The position numbers were made by a program, and so were the translations under genes. Below, one piece after another: positions 35,936 to 44,174 of a stretch of 64,000 nt of DNA (within the stretch, counting starts at the first letter, position 1; each line of letters starts with the position of its first letter). Source of the stretch: Vibrio sp. CK2-1 (GTDB lineage: Bacteria > Pseudomonadota > Gammaproteobacteria > Enterobacterales > Vibrionaceae). Where the stretch lies: positions 310,001 through 374,000 of the forward strand of contig NZ_JAKKCJ010000001.1 of the NCBI RefSeq assembly GCF_021726515.1. Direction: 5' to 3'. Under the pieces are notes generated by a model. That model was not told the DNA's origin and did not search any database. It worked only from the letters and a program-made list of their open reading frames with translations.

Positions 35936-38418
35936 TAGCTGGCTCCCATGTAGGCTTTTTCTAGCTCTGGATCTGCTAAAAGCGCCTCTGAAGTGCCACT
36001 ACTGACAATTTTTCCGGTCTCTAAGACATAAGCGCGGTCTGCAATTTGCAGTGCTAAATTGGCCATCTGATCGACCAATAGAATTGTCACTCCATCTTCA
36101 CGTAAGTTAGCTAAAGCATCATATAACTCACCAATCATCATAGGTGATAAACCTAATGAAGGTTCATCCAATAAGAGTATTTTCGGTTTAGCCATCAAGG
36201 CTCGTCCTACGGCAACCATTTGCTGTTCACCACCAGATAATAAACCTGCTGGGCTATTAATACGGTCTTTCAGTCTAGGAAAACGATTTAATACTTCTTC
36301 CATTTCACCTTGTAAATCTACTTTATCCCTTCTTGAATAAGCACCAATCAACAGGTTATCTTTGACCGACAATTCATTAAACAATTGACGCCCTTCAGGC
36401 ACTAATGCTAGACCGCGCATTGCAATTTCATTTGCATCGTAGTTATGAATATATTGGTCATACAGACCAACACTGCCATTAATTGGACGCTTCAAACCAG
36501 CAAGTGCCTGTAATACACTGCTCTTACCCGCACCATTTGCTCCTAATATCGCAACCAATTCACCAGGATTCACTTCTAAATTAACCCCTTCAACCACTGG
36601 GGCTGCACCATAATCGATAGTGAGGTTTTTGGTAAATAAAACGGCTTCTTTTTTACCACTCCATTTGGTCTTCCGAGGTGGTGCGTTATAGTTTGTTCCT
36701 CCCAAATACGCTTCAATAACTTTTGAGTTTTGACGTACTTCCTTCGGCGTACCAATAGCAATAGGACAACCAGCATCCAATACCAAGACTTGATCACTGA
36801 CCCCCATTACAAGCTGCATATCATGCTCAACTAATATGACAGCAACACCAAAACTTGCGATCGTTTTCAATAACGTTTCCAGTCGATCCGTATCTTGGCG
36901 ACTCAAACCTGCTGCTGGTTCATCCAATAATAAAACCCAAGGACAAATCGCTAAAGCTCGCGCAATTTCAACAATACGACGGTCAACATGAGGAAGCTCT
37001 TGAGCCTGAGTATGAATAGAGCCGTTATAACCCACTAATGCCAACAAATTGAGCGCTAATTCTCTTTGACCTGGTTTTTCTGAACGAAACGGATGAGATA
37101 GCTGACCATTTTGCATTGCTGCTAGCAGGTTTTCTAGGACTGACATATCATCAAACAATTGACTCGTTTGATATGTACGACCGATCCCTGATCTGGCAAT
37201 TTTATCGGCACTAAGACCTGCTAGCTCAGTTAATAATCGAATCGATCCAGTATCCGGTTTATAAAAACCACTAATCATATTAAGAACCGTCGTTTTCCCT
37301 GCCCCATTAGGTCCAATAATACTGGTAACTTCCCCCAACTGAGCATTAAAGGAGACATTTTGAGCTGCTTTTACTCCACCAAATTGAATAGCAATTTTTT
37401 CGACAGTTAGACCAGACAGCCCATTACCACCTCGGTCATAAAATTGAGCAAGAAGGTGACGATTTACCGACTTTGGTGGTAATTCAACTTTACGACGAGT
37501 CAGTCTTGCTTCTATTTCTCCTAGTACACCTTTGGGAGCACCCCACAACACAGCAAGTAGTAAAACAGCAAAGATCAGTAAACGGTACTCAGCTAAAGGG
37601 GAAAGTACTTCAGGCAATAAAACAACAATAAATGCCCCTAAAATAGGCCCAAATAAAGTTCCTGTACCTCCAATAATAACAACCAAAACAAACAGAATAG
37701 ATTGAGAGAATGGGAAGGTACTTGGGCTAATATACATCATCAATGGTGGTACAATAGCCCCAGCTAAACCTGCAAAACAGGCAGATAAACCAAATGCTAA
37801 CGTTTTGGTATATACCGGATTAAAGCCTAAAGAACGAGCTGCGATCGGGCTTGCTTTCACCGCTCTCATGGCCTTCCCCCAACCGCTATTATATAAATAC
37901 GCATAAACCACAAGGGCTGAGCTTAAAAGAAAAGTTGAAATCAAAGCCAAAAGCTGACTTGAATCGATTTCCCCTAACTCTGGCATTGGAATTCCCATTA
38001 AACCATTACCGCCCCCAGTTAAACCTTTCCATTCGATTAACCCATGATGAACCACAAAAGCAAACGCTATGGTTATCATGGCTAAATAAGGCCCACTTAC
38101 TCTCATCGCAGGGATAGCCAATAAGCATCCAATCATACTGCAGCTAAGAGCTGCCACTGAGATGGCTAATACAAAAGGAACATCATTAATAAGCAGTAAT
38201 GCACTAACATAAGCTCCTAATGCATAAAATGCGATATGACCAAAACTTATTTGACCACTCATTCCCATGAGGATATTGAGACCAATACCGACCAAAGCGG
38301 TTAAAACACATAAAGTAAACACCAGTAGAGAGTAGCTATCGAGCAAGAAACAAAAAGTAAAACTCATTAGCGTTAATATTGATATACAGAGTAAAGATTT
38401 ATTATTAGCCATATTCAT
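35935..38418 (-). CDS. Branched-chain-type ABC transporter LivM-LivG-LivF fusion
   Basis: 827-aa triple fusion. Residues 1-305 are a LivM permease (NILMGMSGQISFGHIAFYALGAY; GTLFGPILGAF); 336-575 a LivG-type ATPase (Walker A GPNGAGKT 369-376, Walker B LLLDEPAAGLS); 595-827 a LivF-type ATPase (Walker A GANGAGKS 626-633, signature LSGGEQQ, LLLDEPSLGLSP). In the LivG part the signature reads LPHVDRR, lacking the usual Gly, so one composite ATP site may be weak. Start overlaps the LivH-like stop by 4 bases. Domain fusion fixes equal amounts of all three parts. Confidence 0.9.
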   Translation of the reverse strand: MNMANNKSLLCISILTLMSFTFCFLLDSYSLLVFTLCVLTALVGIGLNILMGMSGQISFGHIAFYALGAYVSALLLINDVPFVLAISVAALSCSMIGCLLAIPAMRVSGPYLAMITIAFAFVVHHGLIEWKGLTGGGNGLMGIPMPELGEIDSSQLLALISTFLLSSALVVYAYLYNSGWGKAMRAVKASPIAARSLGFNPVYTKTLAFGLSACFAGLAGAIVPPLMMYISPSTFPFSQSILFVLVVIIGGTGTLFGPILGAFIVVLLPEVLSPLAEYRLLIFAVLLLAVLWGAPKGVLGEIEARLTRRKVELPPKSVNRHLLAQFYDRGGNGLSGLTVEKIAIQFGGVKAAQNVSFNAQLGEVTSIIGPNGAGKTTVLNMISGFYKPDTGSIRLLTELAGLSADKIARSGIGRTYQTSQLFDDMSVLENLLAAMQNGQLSHPFRSEKPGQRELALNLLALVGYNGSIHTQAQELPHVDRRIVEIARALAICPWVLLLDEPAAGLSRQDTDRLETLLKTIASFGVAVILVEHDMQLVMGVSDQVLVLDAGCPIAIGTPKEVRQNSKVIEAYLGGTNYNAPPRKTKWSGKKEAVLFTKNLTIDYGAAPVVEGVNLEVNPGELVAILGANGAGKSSVLQALAGLKRPINGSVGLYDQYIHNYDANEIAMRGLALVPEGRQLFNELSVKDNLLIGAYSRRDKVDLQGEMEEVLNRFPRLKDRINSPAGLLSGGEQQMVAVGRALMAKPKILLLDEPSLGLSPMMIGELYDALANLREDGVTILLVDQMANLALQIADRAYVLETGKIVSSGTSEALLADPELEKAYMGAS

Positions 38419-39284
38419 ACTTTGACTCCCTTATTTAATCCAAACAATCCATTCGGCTTTATCGCAAGGGCTGCAATGACTAATGTAAAGGTTATTATTT
38501 GAGTAAAAGCCGATCCCAAATAAATAGTGACGATAGCTTCGATTAAACCAAAAATTAATCCTGCCAAAAAGACACCATAAGCACTTGATATTCCGCCAAG
38601 AATAGCGACAGAAAACGCTTTCAAGCCAAATAAAGTTCCCATATCAGAATGAACTGAATACAACGGGGCAATCAATATTCCAGCAATAGCAGCAAATACT
38701 GTTGAGATAGCAAAACTTACCGCTACAACACGTGTAACATTAATTCCCATTAGTTGTGCTGATTTAGGATTCTGCACACAAGCTTGAAGCACTTTTCCCA
38801 AACGGGTTTTATCTCTAACTTGCACAAGAGTAAGCGCAATAATAACGCCCACAATTGGAATGATGATTTGTAAACCTTCAAAGTTATTTTCGAATAATTC
38901 AAAATTTAAAGCACTGAAGTCTGCAATAAATTGACGCGGCTCTTTACCAAATGAAAAAAGCGCAACATTGTCGACTAATATTCCACCTGCTACCGTAGCC
39001 ATTAACCACGCTTCCGACCCCTTACTCGCAAATGGCCTAACTAAAAATCGCTCAATAGCCAAACCATAAATTGCACAAATAAGTAATGTGGCAGCAAAGG
39101 CCAGCCAGTACGGATAACCCCACGTAATACAAAAAGTATAAGCCAAAACAGCACCAACCATCATGGCACTACCTTGGGCAAAATTAACAGTATTACTGAC
39201 GATATAGGTAATATGAAAGCCTAGTGCTAACAAGGCATACATACTGCCTAAACCTAAGCCGGTAATAATAGCTACGGTAAGCAT
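38415..39284 (-). CDS. Branched-chain-type ABC transporter permease, LivH-like
   Basis: Inner-membrane permease (289 aa), about eight membrane segments. Family motifs: GLGLGSMYALLALGFHITYIVSNTVNFAQGS (in part, residues 9-39) and AILGGISSAYGVFLAGLIFGLIEAI near the end. ATTAAGGAGTAATT ribosome site. It pairs with the LivM half of the fused protein, 36 bases upstream of which lies the binding-protein stop. The ligand follows the binding protein: this class carries amino acids, urea, amides and other small polar compounds. Confidence 0.88.
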   Translation of the reverse strand: MLTVAIITGLGLGSMYALLALGFHITYIVSNTVNFAQGSAMMVGAVLAYTFCITWGYPYWLAFAATLLICAIYGLAIERFLVRPFASKGSEAWLMATVAGGILVDNVALFSFGKEPRQFIADFSALNFELFENNFEGLQIIIPIVGVIIALTLVQVRDKTRLGKVLQACVQNPKSAQLMGINVTRVVAVSFAISTVFAAIAGILIAPLYSVHSDMGTLFGLKAFSVAILGGISSAYGVFLAGLIFGLIEAIVTIYLGSAFTQIITFTLVIAALAIKPNGLFGLNKGVKV

Positions 39285-39323
39285 AATTACTCCTTAATTA
39301 AAGTTTCCTACATGAATGATCAT

Positions 39324-40508
39324 TTATTCCACAGGAACGATTTGGTTATCGACAAAGTGGGTAAATAAATAATCATCAGCACCGATAGCGTCATGCTGCT
39401 TAGGAGTGAAAGGTTGGGTATAGTTTTTAATCAAACCATCATAGTTTTGAATTTCATAAAAACTGTCTCGAATGGCAGTGCCATCTGTTGAGCCTGCTTT
39501 CTCAATTGCTAGCGCAGTTAAGTGCATAGCATCATAAGCATTCGCAATACCGACTGCAGGGGTAACATCTGAAATGGATTTAATCTCAGGGAAGCGTTTT
39601 TGTAACTGACTAAATACTTCGCCACCTTTACCTGTCGTGGTATCAGTAAACGTAAATGTTTGAATGAAATGAACTCGATCGGCTGTTGGCCCAGCTAACT
39701 CACCGAATCGACCACCCGCTGGCCCCCAATGAGAAATAACAGGAACATCCCAGCCCATTCGCTCTAATGATTTAACCACCTGAGCTGATGGGGCAACATT
39801 CGCTACCATCAACAATGAATCAGCCCCCTTTTCTTTTAATCTCGTTAATTGAGGAATAACATCCAAATCACTCGATTCAATTAACTCTACACCCGCGTAT
39901 TCAAGCCCTCTTTCTTTAAGAGCAACTTTAATCCCCTCTTCATTTGATTCTCCCCAAGGGTTATTAATTAAAATCATGCCCGGTTTTTTCATTGAGTATT
40001 TTTCAATACCGTATTTCACCAATGCCTTATCAACAATTTCATCAACGGCAGAAACCCTAAAGACATAATTATCTTTAGCCCCATTTTGAGTAATAGGTGT
40101 ACCTGCAGCCCATACCCCCATAAACGGCATTTTCATTTGATTCACGATAGGGACAATCGCAAGCGAAACAGGTGTATCAAGCCCACCAAATAACACTGCA
40201 ACTTTTTCTTTTTGCATAAGCTCTCGTGAAGCAAGCAATCCTTTTGATGGGTTACTCTCATCATCGCGCCTTATTAGCTCCAATGGGCGACCTAATACAC
40301 CACCAGCTTCATTAATTTCATCAATGGCTATGGTTAAACCACGAGTTATAGCCTCGCCAGACTTGGCAGATTGACCTGATAACGCTGCGACTAGACCAAC
40401 TTTTATTGGCTCTGCAGCGTAAACCGTATAAGCTCCTAACGTTAATGCTGTACATGCCCCAACAGACAATCCTTTTTTCACTATCTTTCTCATCATTGAA
40501 AAATTCAT
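39324..40508 (-). CDS. Branched-chain-type ABC transporter substrate-binding protein
   Basis: Periplasmic LivK/AmiC-like binding protein (394 aa). Signal peptide about residues 1-31 (GACTALTLGAYTVYA). Core: IKVGLVAALSGQSAKSGEAITRGL, EINEAGGVLGRPLELIRRDDES, and AVLFGGLDTPVSLAIVPIVNQ. A pair of GCTAGC operators lies before the start. First gene of an importer-hydrolase operon ending with a cytosine-deaminase-like enzyme. Ligand unknown; family members bind amino acids, urea or amides. Confidence 0.88.
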   Translation of the reverse strand: MNFSMMRKIVKKGLSVGACTALTLGAYTVYAAEPIKVGLVAALSGQSAKSGEAITRGLTIAIDEINEAGGVLGRPLELIRRDDESNPSKGLLASRELMQKEKVAVLFGGLDTPVSLAIVPIVNQMKMPFMGVWAAGTPITQNGAKDNYVFRVSAVDEIVDKALVKYGIEKYSMKKPGMILINNPWGESNEEGIKVALKERGLEYAGVELIESSDLDVIPQLTRLKEKGADSLLMVANVAPSAQVVKSLERMGWDVPVISHWGPAGGRFGELAGPTADRVHFIQTFTFTDTTTGKGGEVFSQLQKRFPEIKSISDVTPAVGIANAYDAMHLTALAIEKAGSTDGTAIRDSFYEIQNYDGLIKNYTQPFTPKQHDAIGADDYLFTHFVDNQIVPVE

Positions 40509-40528
40509 AAATTCCCTCTTTCATTTAA

Positions 40529-40559
40529 TTGCTAGCTATTGCATTATTATTGCTAGCAA
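40529..40559. promoter_or_regulatory. GCTAGC operator pair before the ABC operon
   Basis: GCTAGC at 40531 and 40552, 21 bases apart (two DNA turns). The second copy is a 14-base perfect palindrome (TATTGCTAGCAATA). It lies in the 175-base gap between the binding-protein gene and the divergent SnoaL-like gene, so it could control both. Confidence 0.65.
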
Positions 40560-40683
40560 TATTGATGCCATGAATTATTCAGAAAAATGATATGAATTTC
40601 GCACCGAATTGCACCGAAATGTCGCAACTTTAAATATTTTTGCACCTTTATGAACAATGGATGCCAAATAAGAGGGAAACATA

Positions 40684-41082
40684 ATGACTGAGTTAGAACA
40701 CGCTATCGATATCGTAAAAAATTTCTTAGACGCTTCAATGAGACCAGATCCAGAACTTGCTGCAACTTATATGGCAAGTGATGTCAAAATAACCTTCACC
40801 GGTCGAAGAGAAATGCAAAACGCACAAGAGATCACCAACTTTAATAAAAGTCGTTATCAATGGATAAAAAAAGACATTAAGCAATATGATGCGATGCAAA
40901 AGGAAGATCATTGCGTTGTTTATTCTATAGGGTATTTATACGGGCAATGGCCTGATGGCCGTGAATTCAATGGCAACCGTTATACTGATCGTTTTGAAGT
41001 GAAAGAAGGGAAGATAACAAAAATGGATGTACTCAATGACAGTGCAGAATGGATTCTGTCCCCCGAAATAAACAGAGTTTAA
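40684..41082 (+). CDS. SnoaL/NTF2-like small protein
   Basis: 132-aa protein with the NTF2/SnoaL-like pattern: an N-terminal helix (EHAIDIVKNFLDASMRPDPELAATYMASDVKITFTG), a curved sheet and a C-terminal TDRFEVKEGKITKMDVLNDS strand pair. Such proteins act as isomerases, cyclases or non-catalytic partners. It is divergent from the ABC operon, with a GAGGGAAAC ribosome site. HpxZ and AtzH, small proteins of purine and triazine catabolism clusters, have the same fold, so a role on an intermediate of the island pathway is possible. Confidence 0.7.
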   Translation: MTELEHAIDIVKNFLDASMRPDPELAATYMASDVKITFTGRREMQNAQEITNFNKSRYQWIKKDIKQYDAMQKEDHCVVYSIGYLYGQWPDGREFNGNRYTDRFEVKEGKITKMDVLNDSAEWILSPEINRV

Positions 41083-41125
41083 TAATCATAATAGGTTTGT
41101 TTTTATATTTACACTCTAATTAATA

Positions 41126-41166
41126 TATAGAGGAGTAAGGGAAACCCAATTGTAACCTCCTCTATA
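41126..41166. repeat. Perfect 10-bp inverted repeat before CHR genes
   Basis: TATAGAGGAG / CTCCTCTATA around a 21-base loop that itself holds GGG-AAA-CCC. It lies 44 bases after the SnoaL-like stop and 66 before the first CHR gene. It could be a terminator without a T run or a leader hairpin for the CHR genes. Confidence 0.55.
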
Positions 41167-41231
41167 CATTTTCATTATCATAATAACCTTATAGTTAACT
41201 GTAAGGTTTGCGCTTTAAAAGGAGTTAAAGC

Positions 41232-41777
41232 ATGAACATTGATATATTTATCGCATTTATGCGAGTTGGATTTTTGGGGTTTGGAGGTGGGCCAACCATG
41301 TTACCTTTAATTTATGATGAAACTGTTAATCGACATAAGTGGATGACAGATCATGAATTCTCCAATGTACTAGCTATAGGAAATACTCTACCGGGTCCTA
41401 TTGCAACAAAAATGGCGGGTTACATTGGATACAAAACTTCAGGTTATACTGGAATGTTATCAGCAATCACCGCGATAAGTATTCCATTAGTAATTGTCAT
41501 GATATTTGGTCTTTCACTACTTAATGAATATAGAGATGAAGCTTGGGTCTCAGGCATGGCTAAAGGTGTTGTTCCTGTTGTCACCTGGATGCTAACAAAG
41601 CTTACCTTAGATTTCTTTTCCAAGGGTTATAGATCCATTGGTTTAATAACCACTATAACAATGTGTATAGTTGCCTTTATTGCTATACAAATTTTAAATA
41701 TTCATCCTGCCATTATTATTTTAGTTATATTACTAACCGCATTACTTAAACCCCTTCATTCCAAGGAGGTTAAGTAA
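41232..41777 (+). CDS. CHR-family transporter, short N-terminal-type subunit
   Basis: 181-aa membrane protein with a single CHR (ChrA) domain: FLGFGGGPTMLPLIYDE, EFSNVLAIGNTLPGPIATKMAGYIGYK, then four further hydrophobic segments. Short CHR proteins come as pairs that together equal a full-length ChrA; the next gene is the other half, sharing a TAATG stop-start. ChrA exports chromate, but short CHR pairs have been linked to other anions, so the substrate is open. AT-rich codon use is visible. An AAAGGAG ribosome site lies before the ATG. Confidence 0.85.
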   Translation: MNIDIFIAFMRVGFLGFGGGPTMLPLIYDETVNRHKWMTDHEFSNVLAIGNTLPGPIATKMAGYIGYKTSGYTGMLSAITAISIPLVIVMIFGLSLLNEYRDEAWVSGMAKGVVPVVTWMLTKLTLDFFSKGYRSIGLITTITMCIVAFIAIQILNIHPAIIILVILLTALLKPLHSKEVK

Positions 41778-42301
41778 TGGTTTACTTTCATATTTTTCTT
41801 GCATTCTTTATCCCAAACATCATCGGTTATGGTGGAGGGCCTGCAATAATTCCTTTAATAGAAAGCCAAGTTGTCACTCATTATCAATGGATGAATACTC
41901 ATCAATTTTCAGAAGTATTAGCATTAGGAAATGCTTTACCTAGCCCTATAGCAACTAAAATTGCCGGTTATATTGGATATCAAGTAGGAGGAACATTCGG
42001 TGCAATTATTGCTCTTTTTGCAACGATCGCTCCTTCTTTAATCATTATGATTGCATCTTTAAAATTACTTTATCACTATCGAGATTCGCCAAGAGTCAAA
42101 ATGATGAGTCAATGGGTTCTACCCATAATTACAGCTTTGATGGCAATATTAACGTTTAAGTTATTCGATAATAGCTTTTATCAATTCCCAATACATTTTG
42201 TTTTTCTATTTTTTATTTCAGCAATTGCATTAGAGAAATTAAAGATACACCCTACTTTTGTAATAGCTGGTGGGCTTATATATGGATCAATTTTTTTATA
42301 A
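41777..42301 (+). CDS. CHR-family transporter, short C-terminal-type subunit
   Basis: 174-aa membrane protein, second half of the short CHR pair: NIIGYGGGPAIIPLIESQV, HQFSEVLALGNALPSPIATKIAGYIGYQVGG, then four hydrophobic segments. Its ATG overlaps the preceding stop by one base, so translation is coupled. The two halves are expected to insert with opposite topology and form one transporter. Function as for the partner; not tied to the island chemistry by sequence. Confidence 0.85.
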   Translation: MVYFHIFLAFFIPNIIGYGGGPAIIPLIESQVVTHYQWMNTHQFSEVLALGNALPSPIATKIAGYIGYQVGGTFGAIIALFATIAPSLIIMIASLKLLYHYRDSPRVKMMSQWVLPIITALMAILTFKLFDNSFYQFPIHFVFLFFISAIALEKLKIHPTFVIAGGLIYGSIFL

Positions 42302-42681
42302 ATTAATCCTCCTTTTGTGGATTAGTCTTTAGCAAATAACTCACACAAATTTTTCGGGCGACAATTGTTATTCCATTAGCAAAGCAGATGCTCAAAACCA
42401 ACAGAAGTGCGCTACATACACAGAATCATGATGTTCTCATAAATGTTTAGCAAGGCAGTACTCTCGCAGTTCACTACTAGCTGGCATTTATGATTTTCTT
42501 GACTATCTGCCTGACAAACGCAAAACACCTTCGTAACTCGTTAATGGCACAAAACTTGTTCCAAGTCAGCCCAATAAACACCCCAAAATAACACAAAGTC
42601 ACCGCCTTTAATCACTAATTCCCACTACGTTTTACCCCTGATAATGATAGAATCTCCGCATCAGAATTATCGAGAGACTCT
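42302..42681. other. Intergenic region after the CHR genes
   Basis: 380 bases. A weak hairpin (TAATCC / GGATTA, about 42304-42325) follows the CHR stop and could end the transcript. A stretch around 42485-42535 reads GIYDFLDYLPDKRKTPS before a stop, which may be a decayed coding fragment, but I cannot assign it. Base composition becomes more balanced here than in the CHR genes, so this may be the right edge of the island. Confidence 0.4.
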
Positions 42682-43020
42682 ATGTTTATCCATCATGTTA
42701 ACGACATCGACTGGCTGGTGATTACCGCTTTTGAAGAACTAAAAACGCTATTTATCGAAGAAGCCGGTGATATTCCATCTTGCTTTTCTACCACCAGCGA
42801 ATTGAGCCTGATTGATCAAGCCAAGCGCACTTATGGATATTTGCCTACATTCCGTGGTGTCATCACCGATACCGGCACTTTTCAAAGCCCTGATAATGAT
42901 GAAGATTTGAATCCACAGCTTGCTTGCCTAGTTGAGGGGCGTGGTCGAGTGTTTATCTATCACGGCGGATTTGTCGCTTTTGTGGATGACGAACAAACCT
43001 TTATTACCCGTATAGACTAA
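42682..43020 (+). CDS. Conserved hypothetical protein (112 aa)
   Basis: Unrecognised cytoplasmic protein of 112 aa, no signal peptide or membrane segment. It is acidic with a mixed alpha/beta look (FIHHVNDIDWLVITAFEELKTLFIEE at the start, LVEGRGRVFIYHGGFVAFVDDEQTFITR at the end). GAGAG precedes the ATG by 7 bases, codon use looks like neighbouring backbone genes, and a strong terminator follows, all of which support a real gene. No function is proposed. Confidence 0.65.
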   Translation: MFIHHVNDIDWLVITAFEELKTLFIEEAGDIPSCFSTTSELSLIDQAKRTYGYLPTFRGVITDTGTFQSPDNDEDLNPQLACLVEGRGRVFIYHGGFVAFVDDEQTFITRID

Positions 43021-43026
43021 AACTAT

Positions 43027-43064
43027 AAAATCCGATAAACAGCTTAGTGTTTATCGGATTTTTT
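43027..43064 (+). terminator. Intrinsic terminator after the 112-aa gene
   Basis: A 15-bp stem (AAAATCCGATAAACA / TGTTTATCGGATTTT) with a 6-base loop and T run, directly after the stop. Confidence 0.9.
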
Positions 43065-43123
43065 ATGTGTGTCAGCTTTAATGGATCAGAGCGCGTTAAC
43101 TACCCTACCAATGGTGGCGTTGA

Positions 43124-44155
43124 TTAACTCAGAGCCAATTCATCACGCACAATTTGGGCACCCGCACTCAAGGCGTGCAGTTTCGCTGAGGCGATATCGC
43201 GAGAAAGTGGAGCCATGCCGCAGTTGGTGCAAGGGTAGAGCTTATCCGCATCCACATACTGTAGTGCTTTTCGTAGTGTATTGGCGACTTCTTCAGGTGA
43301 TTCAATCGTATCGGTGGCGACATCAATCGCGCCTACCATGACCTTCTTACCTCGGATCAATTCAAGTAGTTCAATCGGTACGTGTGAGTTATGACACTCC
43401 AGTGAAATGATATCGATATTGGATTGTTGTAATTTAGGGAACACCGCCTCGTATTGACGCCATTCTGAACCGAGCGTTTTCTTCCAATCAGTATTGGCTT
43501 TAATGCCATAGCCATAGCAAATATGGACGGCGGTTTCGCATTTTAGCCCTTCAATCGCTCGCTCTAAACATGCAATTCCCCAATCATTCACATCATCAAA
43601 AAACACGTTAAAAGCTGGCTCATCAAATTGGATAATATCCACGCCTGCCGCTTCTAACTCTTTGGCTTCTTGATTTAAGATCTTGGCAAATTCCCATGCT
43701 AATTTCTCACGGCTACCATAGTGATCATCATATAAGGTATCGATCATGGTCATTGGGCCAGGCAATGCCCACTTGATAGGCTGAGTGGTTTGTTGTCTTA
43801 GGAATTTGGCATCATCGACAAACACCGAGCTTTTACGACTCACTGGGCCGACAACCATTGGGACACTCGCCTCATAACGATTACGAATAGTCACCGTTTT
43901 GCGGTTGATAAAATCCACGCCATTTAAGTGTTCGATAAAGGTAGTCACAAAGTGTTGTCGTGTTTGTTCGCCATCGCTGACGATATCGACCCCCGCTTGG
44001 GCTTGTTCATGCAGAGCAATACGTAAGGCGTCATGCTTACCATCGATAAGTGCTTGCTCTTCTAGCTTCCAAGGTGACCAAAGGGTTTCCGGCTCTGCTA
44101 GCCATGATGGTTTCGGCAAGCTTCCTGCGGTTGAAGTCGGTAAAAGTGTTTTCAT
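43124..44155 (-). CDS. mesD: Core methionine synthase MesD
   Basis: 343-aa protein equal to the catalytic C-terminal half of cobalamin-independent methionine synthase (MetE) without the folate-binding half. Zinc-site residues: His211 and Cys213 (AVHICYGYG), Glu253 (SLECHNSH), Cys309/Cys312 (YPCTNCGM). It is paired with a DUF1852 gene 19 bases upstream, the signature of the MesD-MesX system, which makes methionine from homocysteine without 5-methyl-THF or cobalamin and needs oxygen. The methyl donor is not known. Translation follows mesX in one transcript. Confidence 0.87.
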   Translation of the reverse strand: MKTLLPTSTAGSLPKPSWLAEPETLWSPWKLEEQALIDGKHDALRIALHEQAQAGVDIVSDGEQTRQHFVTTFIEHLNGVDFINRKTVTIRNRYEASVPMVVGPVSRKSSVFVDDAKFLRQQTTQPIKWALPGPMTMIDTLYDDHYGSREKLAWEFAKILNQEAKELEAAGVDIIQFDEPAFNVFFDDVNDWGIACLERAIEGLKCETAVHICYGYGIKANTDWKKTLGSEWRQYEAVFPKLQQSNIDIISLECHNSHVPIELLELIRGKKVMVGAIDVATDTIESPEEVANTLRKALQYVDADKLYPCTNCGMAPLSRDIASAKLHALSAGAQIVRDELALS

Positions 44156-44174
44156 GATTCGATCCTTTACTTAA

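Noticed and set aside
39505..39520. Extra GCTAGC inside the binding-protein gene (also within other coding regions and near 47687)
   Set aside because: Within codons or lacking the AT flanks of the promoter copies; treated as chance occurrences.
42485..42540. Possible transposase remnant (FLDYLPDKRK)
   Set aside because: Too short and without any second conserved block; mentioned only in the intergenic entry.
43069..43341. 90-codon plus-strand ORF over the end of mesD
   Set aside because: Antisense to mesD, whose zinc-ligand motifs are intact; product is Arg/His-rich and resembles nothing.
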